Positions 32,506-44,678 of a DNA stretch of 64,000 nt are shown piece by piece. Source of the DNA: Argentina anserina. Lineage: Eukaryota; Streptophyta; Magnoliopsida; Rosales; Rosaceae. How positions within the stretch are numbered: position 1 is the stretch's first letter; every line of letters begins with the position of its first letter. The position numbers were made by a program, and so were the translations under genes. The stretch spans positions 19,654,001 to 19,718,000 of the forward strand of contig NC_065872.1 of the NCBI RefSeq assembly GCF_933775445.1, given 5' to 3'. The notes under the pieces were generated by a model that saw only the letters and a list, made by a program, of their open reading frames with translations, was not told the origin of the DNA and ran no database searches.

Positions 32506-35500
32506 TGTCGCATTCCTAGATTGCATGGTGGACATAACGTTGCCTCAGTAAAAACTTTGTCAAGCAAAATAAAAACATCTTGGGTGAAAAACAAAAGCTT
32601 GAACGAATGGAAAAAGAGTACAACACACCATCTACATTTGATAGCATCATGTGAGGTAGATTTCACCTGAAGTCTATGAAACAACTCCCACTAATTAGTG
32701 CTATAATCATGGAGTATAGATAACAACGTATACAACATTTAGTGAATGCTTCTCAAAAGTATTCTTGGGCTAATGATTAATTATTAATCTCGCTATATAT
32801 CCTTCGTTCATACATGTTATACCTAGCCAAACTTAGATTTTAGGAAATAAGATTGCATAACAACTCAAAACAAGAGTTTGCAATGAAAATCAGATTTTCA
32901 GGTATAATGTTCTTTAGTCACTTAACAACCATAACTTATTCGCCACAATAGGTATTAGTGAACCGTAAAATGTTCTGAAAAGTAGACACCCGTGGCTTTC
33001 CAGTGACATCACAACCTAATTCGATCGGAGCAGTTCACAGTATTCTGTCGAATTGACTGACTTGGAAATTCTCAGACACTACTGTCCTACTTTGCTAAAA
33101 CAGCCATAACTCTCTCAATACGATGGATAAAATCAAATAGTTGGTGTCCTTGGAAAGTAAACACGTATGCCTTTCCAACGGTTATGCCTTTCCAACGGTA
33201 CCAATTTCACCATTTTTCATTGAGTGCGCTGTCATGTTGGTCTCGTTGAAATTGACCTATGAAACGAGACAAATTCTGATTTGTTACATTCAATGTATCT
33301 TTCATAATGGAATGGGGGAATGGACCTATGAATGATTGATTTTGATCCGAGACGGTGGACAATAAGAGTCTTCAATCCAGTAAGTTTTGTTAAGAGGCCA
33401 TGAAGGGGGGCCTGCGGGGCTGCAGGGGCCATACAGAGCAGCTACGAGGCAGCTGCAAGGCTGCGGGGCTACAAGGCTGTAAGGTTGGCATCAAGGTTGT
33501 GTATAACCAATTTTTTGAATTTCGGACAAAGATATTCCTCTCCATTCTAAACATGAGTATCCAGATGAAAATTATTGGCATGAATGACCTTTTAAAACTT
33601 AGGAAGGCATGAAGATATAAAACACAATCTCCGCACAAGGTCCGTAAAACAACTACCTACATCGTAGGACAGTGTGAGTGGTTACGCAATTAGCAAGACA
33701 CTTGATATTGCCAAAGGACTTCACCATAATAAAATTTAGAGAGTCAACGTTAGAACGTTTCTAGATAATACACCATAGGATATTGCAATCACGAGGATCA
33801 AAACAAAAGGACAATCCCATCAAGTGTATTACATGGCAATAGGATTACATTCTACAACTTAAGAGTTGGAAAAACATAGTATTGAAGCTGTTGAATACCA
33901 AACAATTAGGGTGGTAAAAATCATCCAATTGGTGCGGGTGGTCACCAATAATAAAATCATTTGAACTATGAAATGACTTTGAGAAAACCAGAAAATATAA
34001 CCCGAAAACTATGTCCAAATAACTCAAAACCGAATGAAACTTTGGTGGGAAAACGCTTCAAACAAGAATGTTAGAAATACGCTAGAAAACAACGAGAAAA
34101 TGGCAAAGAATTGGCCAAAAACTCGATGGAAAATTGTGGCACCGGTGACTAGAAAATCGGCCGCTGGCGGCCGAAATCTGATTGGTTAGGAGGCCGGACT
34201 TCAAATCTGATAGGGACCGCAGGCAAGAACTGGGCAGTGGTGCCAGAAACGCCGAAAATCGGCTAGAAAGTGGCCAAAACTCCAGAAAAACACTCCAGAA
34301 ATGCCGGTAGTGGCCGAAAACGGCAAAGCAGACCAAACCAACGTCAATTTTGATATTTCGTGGTTTGTTTCCGAATATTAAATGTCAAATTCACAATGTA
34401 GTGCTATTGGGGTCCTAGTAAGCCAAAAGTGGCTAATTTTAAATCTACAACAAGTTGTAAACGTTAACCATTCATGCTAAGTTTAAGGCAAATAAAATTC
34501 TCATGAGATCTTCTTGTAAACAAGGTATTGAGAAATTTATTGAATATGCCAATCTTTTATACATGAAAAACAAATTTCCAATTCCAATAGATGACGCTAA
34601 AGTTGAGCAACAAACATGGCGATGCCAGCATCATACTTGAAAAATATTAAGCAAAAAACATAGTCAAATAGATTGACTAATCAAATATTCGTAGCAAACA
34701 AATCTTGCATATGAGTTGGGGCGGAGCCTTTGCCTGAGGATCAAAATCTGCTATCTGGAGATTGGAAGAATGTTATGTTTCCATCTCAAATGTTCCAAAA
34801 TGGCATGTATTTCTTGGAGGTGGAGCATGCATCAAGGTCAATTCTAGTAAAACAACATCATAGACGGTTATTGAATCACTTTAAGTGTGTCCCATAGATT
34901 TTGAGATCTGTTATCGGCAAATATTGCCGCTTCAAAGTAATATGAATTTCAACTTCAAATAAATGAGTACGTAAAAAGACCTTGGGATTGTCATCTATAG
35001 ACATGAGTTAAAAAAAACTCAAAAATTCAAGTAAGAGTCGCGATGGCGACGCATCCAAAAGAAACGAGGGTTGTATTGGTTTCGAATAACAAAACTATTC
35101 AAGTATTTAACAACAATTAGAAGCGTTGTGATGTATATGGTCACAAAATAATCGATGCATAACGACGATTCTCATTATCGCACCCAAACAAGCGGTGTAC
35201 TCAGATAATCACATGAAATAGATTTCTTCCCTTTAAATAATAATGTGACTCCCCAAGATCGTCACATTAAAAACATTGACCAAGAGGGGAATTATATCCC
35301 TCTTTGGTCTCATCGGCGCTATAAGAAAGGCATAAAAAGAGACATGAAGAATGATAATAGCGCCTAATAATTTATATATATATATATATGCAGCAACTTT
35401 AAGAAAAACATACTTGTTGGTCTGTCAAATAGACCGCTTTAAAATAAGTGACTTCAAATTAATCGTCATGCAGGAAAACTACTTGATGACTCATTTTCCT

Positions 35501-35574
35501 TGTCGACCTTCGTACTATGGTATAAAAGGCTCTTGAGTAACGTCCATCTCAGACATGCATGTCATCACAGTGGT
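32506..35574 (-). other. Internal non-coding region of the 32-39 kb element, left part
   Basis: No coding motif is recognisable in any frame. The part 32850-33310 is also present at about 16980-17400. The segment 34080-34330 is rich in 'gccggtggc/ggccaaaa' motifs. A run of TA repeats is at 35372-35387. The 80-100 codon ORFs here show no conserved features. Confidence 0.6.
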
Positions 35575-37799
35575 TAGGGGTGTTAATCGGTGTGAATGGT
35601 TCGGTTTATAGGTGATATCGAACACCAAACCGTTCTATTTATTCGGTTTGGTTCGGTTTGGTTTTTCACTTTTTTTTTCAAAAACCAATTGTGTTCGGTT
35701 TGGTTCGGTTTGGTTTTTCTCTGGTTTATATCGGTTTTTCTTTCGGTTATTTTGTAAAGAAAATCGGAGTTTCTTTCCTTGTCTATCTACTTGATTCTTA
35801 ACGAAATAAAAAGAACATGCGGACAGATTTGCAAAATTCTATTTACAAGATATAGTTGCTTCACAAATGATTACAATTGCAAAAAGCCACTAAACAACTT
35901 ATACCACATTAGTAGGCATGTTGTGGTTCCAATGTCTAAAATTCAAAATATTAAATTTTGACCGTCAGATGTGATCAACATATTTTAATAAGGATATGGT
36001 AAAAAATTCATCTAATATTGGTAATATTTGTGTCTCGATCGATGTGGTCAACATTAACTTAATTTCATCTAATTAAGTGAATTTGTTCTTACCTCCTCCT
36101 TCTTGACTAGTTTTGGTGGATTTTTTCATGCACACACTCTCACATATATGTGATGTAGCATCTTGTGTAAAATTTTCAAAAATTTTACGTTCCAGGGATA
36201 AGGCTACCCATAGGGGATAATAAGCGTAAAAAGGGTTGACCGCCTCGATCGGGACACAAACGTTATCGAAAATATGTGATTTTTTTACCATAACCATATT
36301 TCACAATACGTAACGCATCATGCGGACATATTTGCAAAATTATATTTATAATATATAGTTACTTCACAAATGCATACATTTGCAAAAAGCCACTAAACAA
36401 GTTATACCACATTAGTAGGCATGTTGTTGTTCCAATGTCTAAAATTCAAAATATTAAATTTTGACCGTCAGATGTGATCAGCATATTTAAATAAGGATAT
36501 GGTAAAAAATTCATCTAATGTTGATAATATTTGGGTCTCGATCGCTGTGGTCAACATTAACTTAATTTCATCTAATTAAGTGAATTTGTTCTTACCTCCT
36601 CCTTCTTGACTAATTTTGGTGGATTTTTTCATGCACACACTCTCACATATATGTGATGTAGCAGCTCGTGTAAAATTTTCAAAAATTTTATGTTCCAGGG
36701 ATAAGGCTACCCATAGGGGATAATAAGCGTAAAAAGGGTTGACCGCCTCGATCGGGACACAAACGTTATCGAAAAGATGTGATTTTTTTAACATAACCAT
36801 ATTTCACAATACGTAACGCATCATGCGGACATATTTGCAAAATTCTATTTATAATATATAGTTGCTTCACAAATGCATACATTTGCAAAAAGACCACTAA
36901 ACAAGTTATACCACATTAGTAAACATGTTGTGGTTCCAATGTCTAAAATTCAAAATATTAATTTTTTACCGTTAGATGTAATCAGCATATTTAAATAAGG
37001 ATATGGTAAAAAATTCATATAATGTTGATAATATTTGGGTCTCGATCGATGTGGTCAACATTAACTTAATTTCATCTAATTAAGTGAATTTGTTCTTACC
37101 CCCTCCTTCTTGACTAGTTTTGGTGGTTTTTTTCATACACACACTCTCACATATATGTGATGAAGCAGCTAGTGTAAAATTTTCAAAAATTTTACGTTCC
37201 AGGGATAAGGCTACTCATAGGTGATAATAAGCGTAAAAAGGGTTGACCGCCTCGATCGGGACACAAACGTTATCGAAAATATGTGATTTTTTTACCATAA
37301 CCATATTTCACTATACGTAACGCATCATGTGGACAGATTTGCAAAATTCTATTTATAATATATAGTTGCTTCACAACTGCATACATTTGCAAAAAGACCA
37401 CTAAACAAGTTATACCACATTAGTAGACATGTTGTGGTTCTAATATCTAAAATTCAAATTATTAAATTTCGACCGTCAGATGTGATTAGCATATATAAAT
37501 ACAGATATGGTAAAAAATTTTGATAAAGTTTGGGTCTCGATCGATAACATATTTAATTATGTATATTAAATATATCTATAAATAATATAATTTCTTTATA
37601 ATATATATATATATATATATTCGGTTTTTCGGTTCGGTTTCGGTTTTCAAACATCCCAAACCAAAACCACACCAAATCTTTCGGTTTGGTGCGGTTTTTT
37701 TGCGGTTTGGTGCGGTTTTTTTTTCTTTGGTTTTTTTCGGTTTTGGTTCGGTTATGATTCGGTTTTTTTTCGGTTTTCGGTTTTCAATTAACACCCCTA
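35575..37799. mobile_element. hAT-type non-autonomous element with perfect 8 bp TSD
   Basis: Ends TAGGGGTGTTAATCGG and AATTAACACCCCTA are inverted repeats of hAT type, flanked by the perfect 8 bp duplication ACAGTGGT (35567-35574 and 37800-37807). Both subterminal regions are built from TTCGGTTTGGTTCGG-type repeats (35640-35750 and 37618-37790) in opposite orientation. The centre is a long tandem array. There is no transposase gene; the small ORFs lie inside the repeats. It lies inside the copia-type element 32277-38823, so it inserted later. Confidence 0.93.
35800..37545. repeat. Tandem array, about 503 bp unit, 3.4 copies
   Basis: The marker ATG(C/T)GGACA(G/T)ATTTGCAAAA begins at 35817, 36320, 36823 and 37327, giving periods of 503, 503 and 504 bp. 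Each full unit contains 'cattagtaggcatgttgt', 'ttgaccgtcagatgtgat', 'ggtctcgatcg', 'catatatgtgatg' and 'cgcctcgatcgggacacaaacg'. Units differ by few substitutions, so the array expanded recently compared with the surrounding DNA. A 74-codon minus-strand frame is open in the first two units. Confidence 0.92.
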
Positions 37800-37807
37800 A
37801 CAGTGGT

Positions 37808-38606
37808 ATGACGATTGATCATTTTTCCTATACGATTAAATAAATAAATAATTAAATAAAAAGGAAATAGAGCCAAGAGATGCTATTGGGCTGGGTCGGG
37901 TTCAGTCTCGAGTCGGATAAAAAAAAAACAAACTGGTTGGAGGAAATGATCTAGATCGGGGTAGCACAGACGTAGGTCTACAATCTCTAGGTACATAGGT
38001 CGTCACCTGCGTCATTCGGTATAATTTGCAGTTGGGAAGACGAAGTCGACACCGGGGCATACAAGTCTTTGAGGCTGTATGATCGCCGATGACATGTGTT
38101 GACGTTCAGGGCACGACGTCGGAGGAAACTAGATCGGCGGTTTTTGGGAATCAAGTTGTCGTCGATGTCGGGGAGGCTGAGTGGAGAATCACAGCATCGG
38201 GGCAGGGCTGGGCTTCACAATGATGCGGCGATGATGCTGTGTATGAAATGATGATAACAACAAGGTGAGAAATCATGATGCCGGAGTTGGAGAAGCAAAT
38301 GTCGCCGGAAGAGTAGAGTTGCGAACGAAAACGAAGCTGTGGTAGAGTTGTCACGGTGACACGCACGAGAGGTTCATCAAAGATGGGAAAAGGGTGGGTG
38401 TCCAGAGGAAATTCTCTTGGTGCCCTTGTCATTAAGATTGCTGAGTTTTGGTTTCTGTTTCCGACAACTACTTGTCGCCTTCTCAACCTCTACGACCCTG
38501 CCAAAAAGGGAAGGTTGTCGGACATGGGAGTTTAGGGATAGGGATTTAATTTTTTTGGTGTTAGCCTCGTTGCTTAGACACTTTAGAACAAAGTGCATGA
38601 TAACCG
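37808..38606 (-). other. Internal region of the 32-39 kb element, 5' side
   Basis: Region between the hAT element and the right LTR. The overlapping minus-strand ORFs at 38151-38486 and 38377-38697 have no recognised domain; the second runs into the LTR. The composition (tcgccgg, gatgtcgg) resembles a captured gene or a leader rather than gag. Function unknown. Confidence 0.4.
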
Positions 38607-38823
38607 TGAAGCAGGGTAATGAAACGAGAATCATAACAACGTAGAAGAACATAACCGAACCGTTTATTGATTGATAATGGGGCTTAAATATAGACATTAC
38701 ATACGTAGTATTCCAAAGAATCAGTGATTCATATCTATTACATTAAAGCATAATTTACTCTAAGAAGGAAACCTAAATAGGCTAAAATACACATAAGAGT
38801 AGAATAATAATTCTCTCGGAACA

Positions 38824-39833
38824 TAATCATTTTTTTTGTAACGATTTATAAGTAGAATTTTTTGAAAATGTCTTTTACAACCCTACCTTTGTCACTTTAA
38901 TTAATTCTTCCCACAATCCCAAAATACATTGTTGAACCTCCTTATTTAGTATACCTCTAATTAATTTTTAAAGATAACTCAAATATTATTTAGACCTCCT
39001 TAATTTTTCCCAAAATGCCCATAATCTAATTTGATATATCAAATCAAGCTATGATCCATTAATGACTTTCCTACTCTGCTTCGAGTTTATTTATTGTACA
39101 CAATTATCACAAAAATTATCTTCGCTAATTAATTTATTTGCTCATTCCCTAAATTCATATAAAATTTGTAATATTTTGTTCTTTCATTGATATATATGCA
39201 ACTCACCAAGGAGTATAAATTACATGTAATTTTCTTGTCTCACTACGCCATGAACACTATCAAGTGACAGAAGAAAATCGTCATCTCAAGCACCAAACAG
39301 TCATTTCAAACTAAGGCGGCGATGTAGCTTGGAAGTCATTGCATCGTCACCCTTAAGTTGTTGATTGATTAAGGAGAACACTTGTGACTCATTACCAAGT
39401 ATTAGTGTAATATCTCGTATACATCAGAAGTAAACTAATTTTTGTTTGAACTTTCTCTCAAAATGCGATTAATTGGAGAACTCATAGTTAACAGTATATG
39501 TTATGAGTTGAGTAACATTTTTTGGAAATTATATATTTGCACCCGGGGGTTAAAATTATTATTATTTTAATAATGAAGTACGTAGAATGACGAGATCATG
39601 ATCGATTCTAGATAGCTGAACTATGCTTTATACTTATCTAAAATTGACACTATCGATAAGTTTATAAAAGGTAATAAAAAATTAAAGTCGATAAATTTAG
39701 ACCTTTAGATCGAAAAGTATTCAATCTGGTTCATGGGTTGGTGTGTATATATTGGGTATTAGAAAGGGGAGAGGAACAAACATAAGTTTCAAGTTTATCA
39801 AAAAAGATTTTCCACCACCTCACGGAACTCCAC
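38824..39833. other. AT-rich intergenic DNA
   Basis: No gene, terminal repeat or tandem structure could be recognised. One segment (39240-39370) contains 'cactacgccatgaacactatcaag', resembling a CACTA-type terminal motif, without a partner nearby. Confidence 0.5.
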
Positions 39834-42329
39834 TGTAATATTCTGGAAATTTATAATTAATTTATAAATACTATACATATATTATTATTTTGGTGGTGGA
39901 CTAACTTTATAGTACAAAGGTAAAATCTAAGATATTCGAGCGAATAATTACTTGGAAATATTTTAGTGAGGGTGAAAGAGTTGACTTTTAACTCGTTGGA
40001 TTTCTGAATTTTGTTTTTTCATAAATGTCATAGAGCTTGTCGAACGAGTTTGTAGACACGCGGCACGCGTAATTTGAAGCTCGTATGAAAAAGTTCAGAT
40101 CAACGAAAGTTTTCAAGTTTAGGAAATTTCAAGTATAAATAGAAAATGTTACCATTAGGGTTTCATTTTTGTACATACCCATTTTCTTGTCTAATGTCTC
40201 TTATGCAGGCATCTTTTTAGAATCGAAAATTTCCTTCTGACTCGAGCCGACCCGAGCCGACTTTTCCTGCTGGCTCCAGCGGTTTTAGGCGATGAGGCTA
40301 GCCCAGATCTCTTCGTCTCCTCCATGTGCGCCTCCTTGTGGTGGTGGCTCGTGCGGTTTCATGCCGGTAAGCGCGCATTGAAAGCCGAAAGTTGACCCGC
40401 CAACCCGGTTTTTGACCCAAAATCGATTTCGCCAATTTCGGCCCTCTCTGGTGATGACCACAGCCTAGACACCATCACCACCTCCTCACCGTCGTCCCTA
40501 TCGAGTTTGTTCCCTTCAAATTGACTGGGAAGTAATAGATTAGAGTAGAGGGTTTTGATCCGACATTAAGACTCTAATTTCGGCGTCCTCCGGTGGTGCA
40601 ACCGATCCATATCGACTTCCCTTCTTCCTTTGATCCTTCCTACATGAGTCTCTGACCTCAGTTCGAGCCCACAAGTGCAATTAATGTAGTAACTTTCTGA
40701 CTTTCGACATTCGGACATGATGGAGTTCTCAATTGGTGAATTTGTGTAGATGGGTTCTTCATCTATTGATCCAGTGGAAGTTTTATTGGCTAGTTTGAGG
40801 TTTGGAGCATCGTTTTCCCCGAGTAGTGAGATTTGAGCATGCAGCAGTGCGAATGGTTGCTTCGGGCCGAGTCATTTTTAGTGAGCCATGGAGTGGTTTT
40901 CAGTGATTAGTGCTCCAATATTTTGAGTAGAAGATGCAGCAGGGACTAAGGTGAGTAAACCTCACTTGTTACAAATTTAATGTGAGTTGTTAATATAGTC
41001 CATAAATCATTAACTTATAAAATCGTTTAAAAAATATGTTTTAGTTTTAAATTACATGGACTTGATCGCCTGCGGTTCATGGGTAAGTAAAATGATCTTA
41101 AAAGGTTTTGGTGATTATTGACTATGGTAAATGTTGAGAATGAAATTGGATTATGCATGTTGTTATAGATATAAAATAATCTATTTGTATATGTTTATTT
41201 AATGGTAGTCACAATATACATATACATGTAACTATATTATGTTCTATATTGTTATTGTTGTATAATTGGTTGTTGTTGGCGAATGGGACCAGAAGGGAAA
41301 AATATGTACATTCCGGTAATTTGGTTTATTGACTGTGGTTGTTTGTTATTGTTGCGGAATGGACTGGAATGGAAGAAAACATACATTCCGGTAAATTGGT
41401 TTATTGGTATGACTTGTCCATATTGTTGTTGTGAGAGTCACTTGGTTTCTCTTTTTGTACAATATTAAAATGGGGTGGATTGATTGTATTGTATGTGTTG
41501 CTTTAACATATGAGTCTTGTAAAAACATTTTTTGGTCTTCGGACCTTGGTCACAGTTGTGACAAGAGGCAAATATATTGGGAACCAATCGTTTGGCCGTG
41601 TGATTGGTTACGATTGGCTGTATGTCGTTGCATGGCATGCGGGTTAACTGAGTGGGGTTATCTTGGTCTCATGAGTGCATGTTTTTAGAAGAAAATTTAA
41701 TTGTGTGATATTTATGTTGGTTGTTGAGTTGTTAAATTTCCAAGTTATGATTTTGTCATGTATTCCCTTTGAGAAAGGGAAATTGTGTTTTAAAAGGAAA
41801 ACATAATGCGAGTTATTATCTTGGTTTGCAAGTGAAGTTTTTATAGTTCTGGTTGAGTTGTTTGTTTTGCTTGTTTCCTTCATTTTGTTAATTTTTTTTT
41901 GTGATTTCCTGAACTATGCTTTTATGCATGAAACACTAGTATTCATCAATCATTTTTGCGGGTGTGTTATGTGATTTTTAAATGTCGTTGCTTATAAATT
42001 ATAAGCATGTTTATCTTGAGTCAAGTTTACTCATATGAGCTTAAAAATCTTACCGGGGCTGTTGTTTATAACCCGGTGCACCAATCTACGGTGTAGGGTT
42101 ATTTGCGCAGGTTGATGTTCGTGTTTGCGGTAAAAGAGTTCGGGGAAGTAGTGACAAGGGTAAAACAATTGTAATTTGAGAATTCTTCTTGTAACTAGTT
42201 TCTTTGTAACGATTGCATTCATTTGTAGATCAAGTTTTGTGCAATATGTAAATGCATTAATTTGAATTTGATTCGAGTTGTCATGTTTTCAAATTTGAAT
42301 TTTTATTATCCAAAATTTAGGGTGTGATA
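39834..42329 (+). mobile_element. LTR, family L3, followed by primer binding site
   Basis: Starts TGTAATATTCTGG and ends TTTAGGGTGTGATA, a close variant of the L1 ends. Length is 2496 bp. A tRNA primer site follows three bases downstream, so this is a 5' LTR on the plus strand. The LTR includes the promoter module at 40018-40141 and a 41-kb repeated piece 'acattccggtaa(t/a)ttggttta' (41309-41331 and 41389-41411). Confidence 0.85.
40015..40141 (+). promoter_or_regulatory. LTR promoter module of L3
   Basis: The block TCATAGAGCTTGTCGAACGA, then GTTTGTAGACACGCGGCACG and TAATTTGAAGCTCG, is followed about 45 bp later by TATAAATA (40134-40141). Confidence 0.6.
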
Positions 42330-42332
42330 GTT

Positions 42333-42344
42333 TGGTATCAGAGC
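42333..42344 (+). promoter_or_regulatory. Primer binding site, initiator tRNA-Met type
   Basis: TGGTATCAGAGC is the standard plant LTR-retrotransposon primer site, complementary to the 3' end of initiator tRNA-Met. It lies three bases after the LTR end. It is the only clear site of this kind in the window and marks the strand of the element. Confidence 0.92.
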
Positions 42345-42487
42345 TTATGGTGCATGTCTGGTGATAACTAGTACCAGATGAGAGTGATGGCCTGACTGCA
42401 GTGGATCTCCATCATATGCTCTCCAGTACTGATTTGTTATTAGATATGCGGTTGTGTGGCCATCCACCGCCTTGCAACGGTGCATAT
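42345..42487 (+). mobile_element. Start of L3 internal region, truncated
   Basis: Only about 140 bp of leader follow the primer site before another LTR-like start at 42488. No gag sequence is present, so the rest of the element was deleted or the element is internally reduced. Confidence 0.55.
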
Positions 42488-43123
42488 TGTTATAATCTGA
42501 ATTTTCAATACCATTTCTTTTAATTTCTCGTAACTTAAGAGAATGGTAATTTGATTAAATTCACATTTTATGCCTTTTATTTTGTTGTTGTTCGAAGTAG
42601 CAAATGGTTTCGAGAGCCAAAAGTGTGTTATTTGATTAAGTTTATTTTACCAAAGAGTTGACTTTTAATCCGGTACTCTTTTCAGAAAACTTCTTTCATG
42701 AAAGTCGTAGAGTTCATCAATACCAGTTCGTAGACGCTCGGCATGCTTTAATTAGATGTCATATGTGGAAGTTGTTAGCAACAGAAGTTTGGTTTCCGAT
42801 TTTGGAAGGAGTATAAAAGGAAGAAGAGGAGATTAGAAATTAAGAAAATTAGTTTTATACTAAACCCAGCTCGATTACTATTCACCCGAGATCGGGTATT
42901 GTTCATGTCATTTTTCCCTCTTGGTTGTCATATCTTTCTCCGGCCATATCTCCATCGTCCGGCGATGGAATTGAGTGAGATCAGTGGCGTTGGAACCGTC
43001 TATTCGTCCCTTACTGATCTGAGTTAGTATTTGGGAGATATTAGAGCTGTTTGAAGCCAAGAAATGAAGAAACAATGTTGCTGTCCCGTTTTGAAGAAGT
43101 GAGGAGAACGCCCTTTCGTGATC

Positions 43124-43125
<2 letters not shown>
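42488..43125 (+). mobile_element. LTR-like fragment with promoter module
   Basis: Begins TGTTATAATCTGAATTTTC, comparable with other LTR starts here. It contains the shared block (TTTCATGAAAGTCGTAGAG, then CAGTTCGTAGACGCTCGGCA, 42690-42755) and a TATA box TATAAAAG (42812-42819). It then has a leader containing 'tattgttcatgtcattttt'. It ends before the TA repeat at 43127 without the LTR 3' end. It could be the partner of the L3 LTR or a separate truncated insertion. Confidence 0.55.

Positions 43126-43126
<1 letters not shown>

Positions 43127-43156
<30 letters not shown>
43127..43156. repeat. (TA)n microsatellite
   Basis: About 15 uninterrupted TA units at the junction between the LTR fragment and the MULE-associated region. 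Confidence 0.9.
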
Positions 43157-43162
<6 letters not shown>

Positions 43163-44640
43163 TTAGAAGAGACAGTGATTAAACTCACTCATGCATTGCT
43201 TAGGGGATCTTCCCTATAAGCTCTTGTTTCGTAGCAAAAAAAAAAGGAGTAATTGATTCTAAACCCAAAAATCAACACCCTTTTCAATATAAAATTACAA
43301 TTTTTGCCACATGTATCAATAACCTAATTTTTTTTGGTAGCTGAAGTCGACTCCCGTGAAATGGGTTTACCCAGACTACGCCAACCATTATTCTACCCTT
43401 GATCATAGCTTCCTTGATTGAAGCTTCCAATCCACCTCAATAACTCTGGGTAAGAGGTAATCAATCTCAATATGTCGGCATTAGACTCGAATCGCGAGAT
43501 GGAAGCCTGACTAGTAAACGTAATCAATTCTGAAATCTTCACAATGAATAACATCATCATTCTGACTTCAATCTAGCGATTTTGTTGTCGATGCTCTGGA
43601 TATAAATGGCTCGCACGATCAGAGGATGGTGGGTGGCTTATGTTTGTCTGGGTATCCATTTGAGGATCAAGGACATGTAATTGGTTTTGTTTCCCTGCGA
43701 CATAGGTATATATTTGTTTCTGGGTTGTCCACGTCTACATTCTTGACATCTTATTAACCAAAGCTTATTCAAATGCTACGTAGATCCCAGCAAAGTTGTG
43801 TGTTTTTATCCGTACTAGAGCTGGAGAACGTCTGCAATCGGAATAAGAGGGCATTCCTTATTTTTCAATTGACAACATTGTGAAGAGGTATGCATTTTTA
43901 TTGTTTTGATTAGTTTTCCGTGTTAGTTGAATGTGTAGGATGCTTTTGTTTTTGTGATTTTATCAAATAGGTATATTTTGGTGTACAAGGTATATACACT
44001 TCTGATCTGTTGAATAGGTGGGAGGATGAATGTGACACCTATTGAGCAGATTCGAAGTAAATGTACATCATGTATTGTTTTTTCTGTTGTCAAGGTATAT
44101 AGCTGGTTAGTTGTTTGTGTATGAGGTATAGGTAATTTAGTAGGTAATGCAATTATAATTGGAGGTTGAAGTAAAATGTTTTATTCTAATGAGCATTGGA
44201 ACTTGCTTGGTAGGTAATAGTATTTTCTTCTATTTAAAAGGAATACGGGAAGTGGGAGGGCCAATGTTGCACCTATTGAGAAGAGCTCATGTACTTGTAC
44301 CTCACATATAGACTCCCCTCTTTGTTAGGCATATGTAGGTTTTGTTAATCTGATAATTAGGAGATAGGATCAATGTTGAACCTGATGAGCAGAATTTTAG
44401 TGCAGTTACCTAACCAATAGTGTTATTATTGTTAAGGTAAATATATGTGTAGTTGTCCATTCATAATGTATATGTAAATTAGTTATTTACGTAAGTGGAT
44501 ATAGGTACCTTACATGTAAGTTAATTTAAATCTTGAATTTTTGTTCTTTGTCTACATATTGTATCTTTTTTTTATGGCTAAAGAGTACGCTCACCTAGAG
44601 TTTAGGTGTGACCTACTAAAATTTGGGCGCCTTATGACTG
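43157..44640 (+). other. 5' region of MULE-associated ORF with spaced repeats
   Basis: No coding domain is visible. A motif of about 20 bp, (T/C)(G/A)ATGTTG(A/C)ACCTATTGAG(A/C)AG, occurs at about 44030, 44264 and 44370, each followed by a similar AT-rich tract with 'ggtaatt/gttaggtatat', so a piece of about 100 bp has been repeated. The region appears to be leader or intron sequence of the ORF at 44679. Confidence 0.45.
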
Positions 44641-44678
44641 ACAAATTAAGGGCATAAATTACTGATTCAAAGCTACAA

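Larger units (their letters stand above)
32277..38823 (-). mobile_element. Complete non-coding copia-type LTR element with TSD TAATC
   Basis: Two same-orientation LTRs of 219 bp (32277-32495) and 217 bp (38607-38823) share 'aacaacgtagaagaacataaccgaaccgtttattgattgataatggggc' in pieces and the same ends (TGATGTAGG/TGAAGCAGG ... CGGAACA). Both outer flanks carry TAATC (32272-32276, 38824-38828). The polypurine tract CAAGGGGGAG (minus) abuts the left LTR, and a primer-site-like GGTTATCATGC lies inside the right one. This makes it a minus-strand element, 6547 bp in total or about 4.3 kb without the nested hAT. I find no gag, protease, RT or integrase motif, so it is probably moved by another copia element. 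Confidence 0.9.

Noticed and set aside
35800..37545. CRISPR-like regular repeats
   Set aside because: The period is 503 bp without short repeat/spacer architecture, and the context is a plant transposon.
37576..37794. 72-codon Lys/Pro-rich ORF
   Set aside because: Translation of the TTCGGTTTGG subterminal repeats of the hAT element.
39240..39270. Second CACTA terminus (cactacgccatgaaca)
   Set aside because: No matching inverted end, subterminal array or 3 bp duplication found nearby.
42333..42344. Possible tRNA gene
   Set aside because: Only 12 bases match the tRNA 3' end complement; it is a retrotransposon primer site next to an LTR border.
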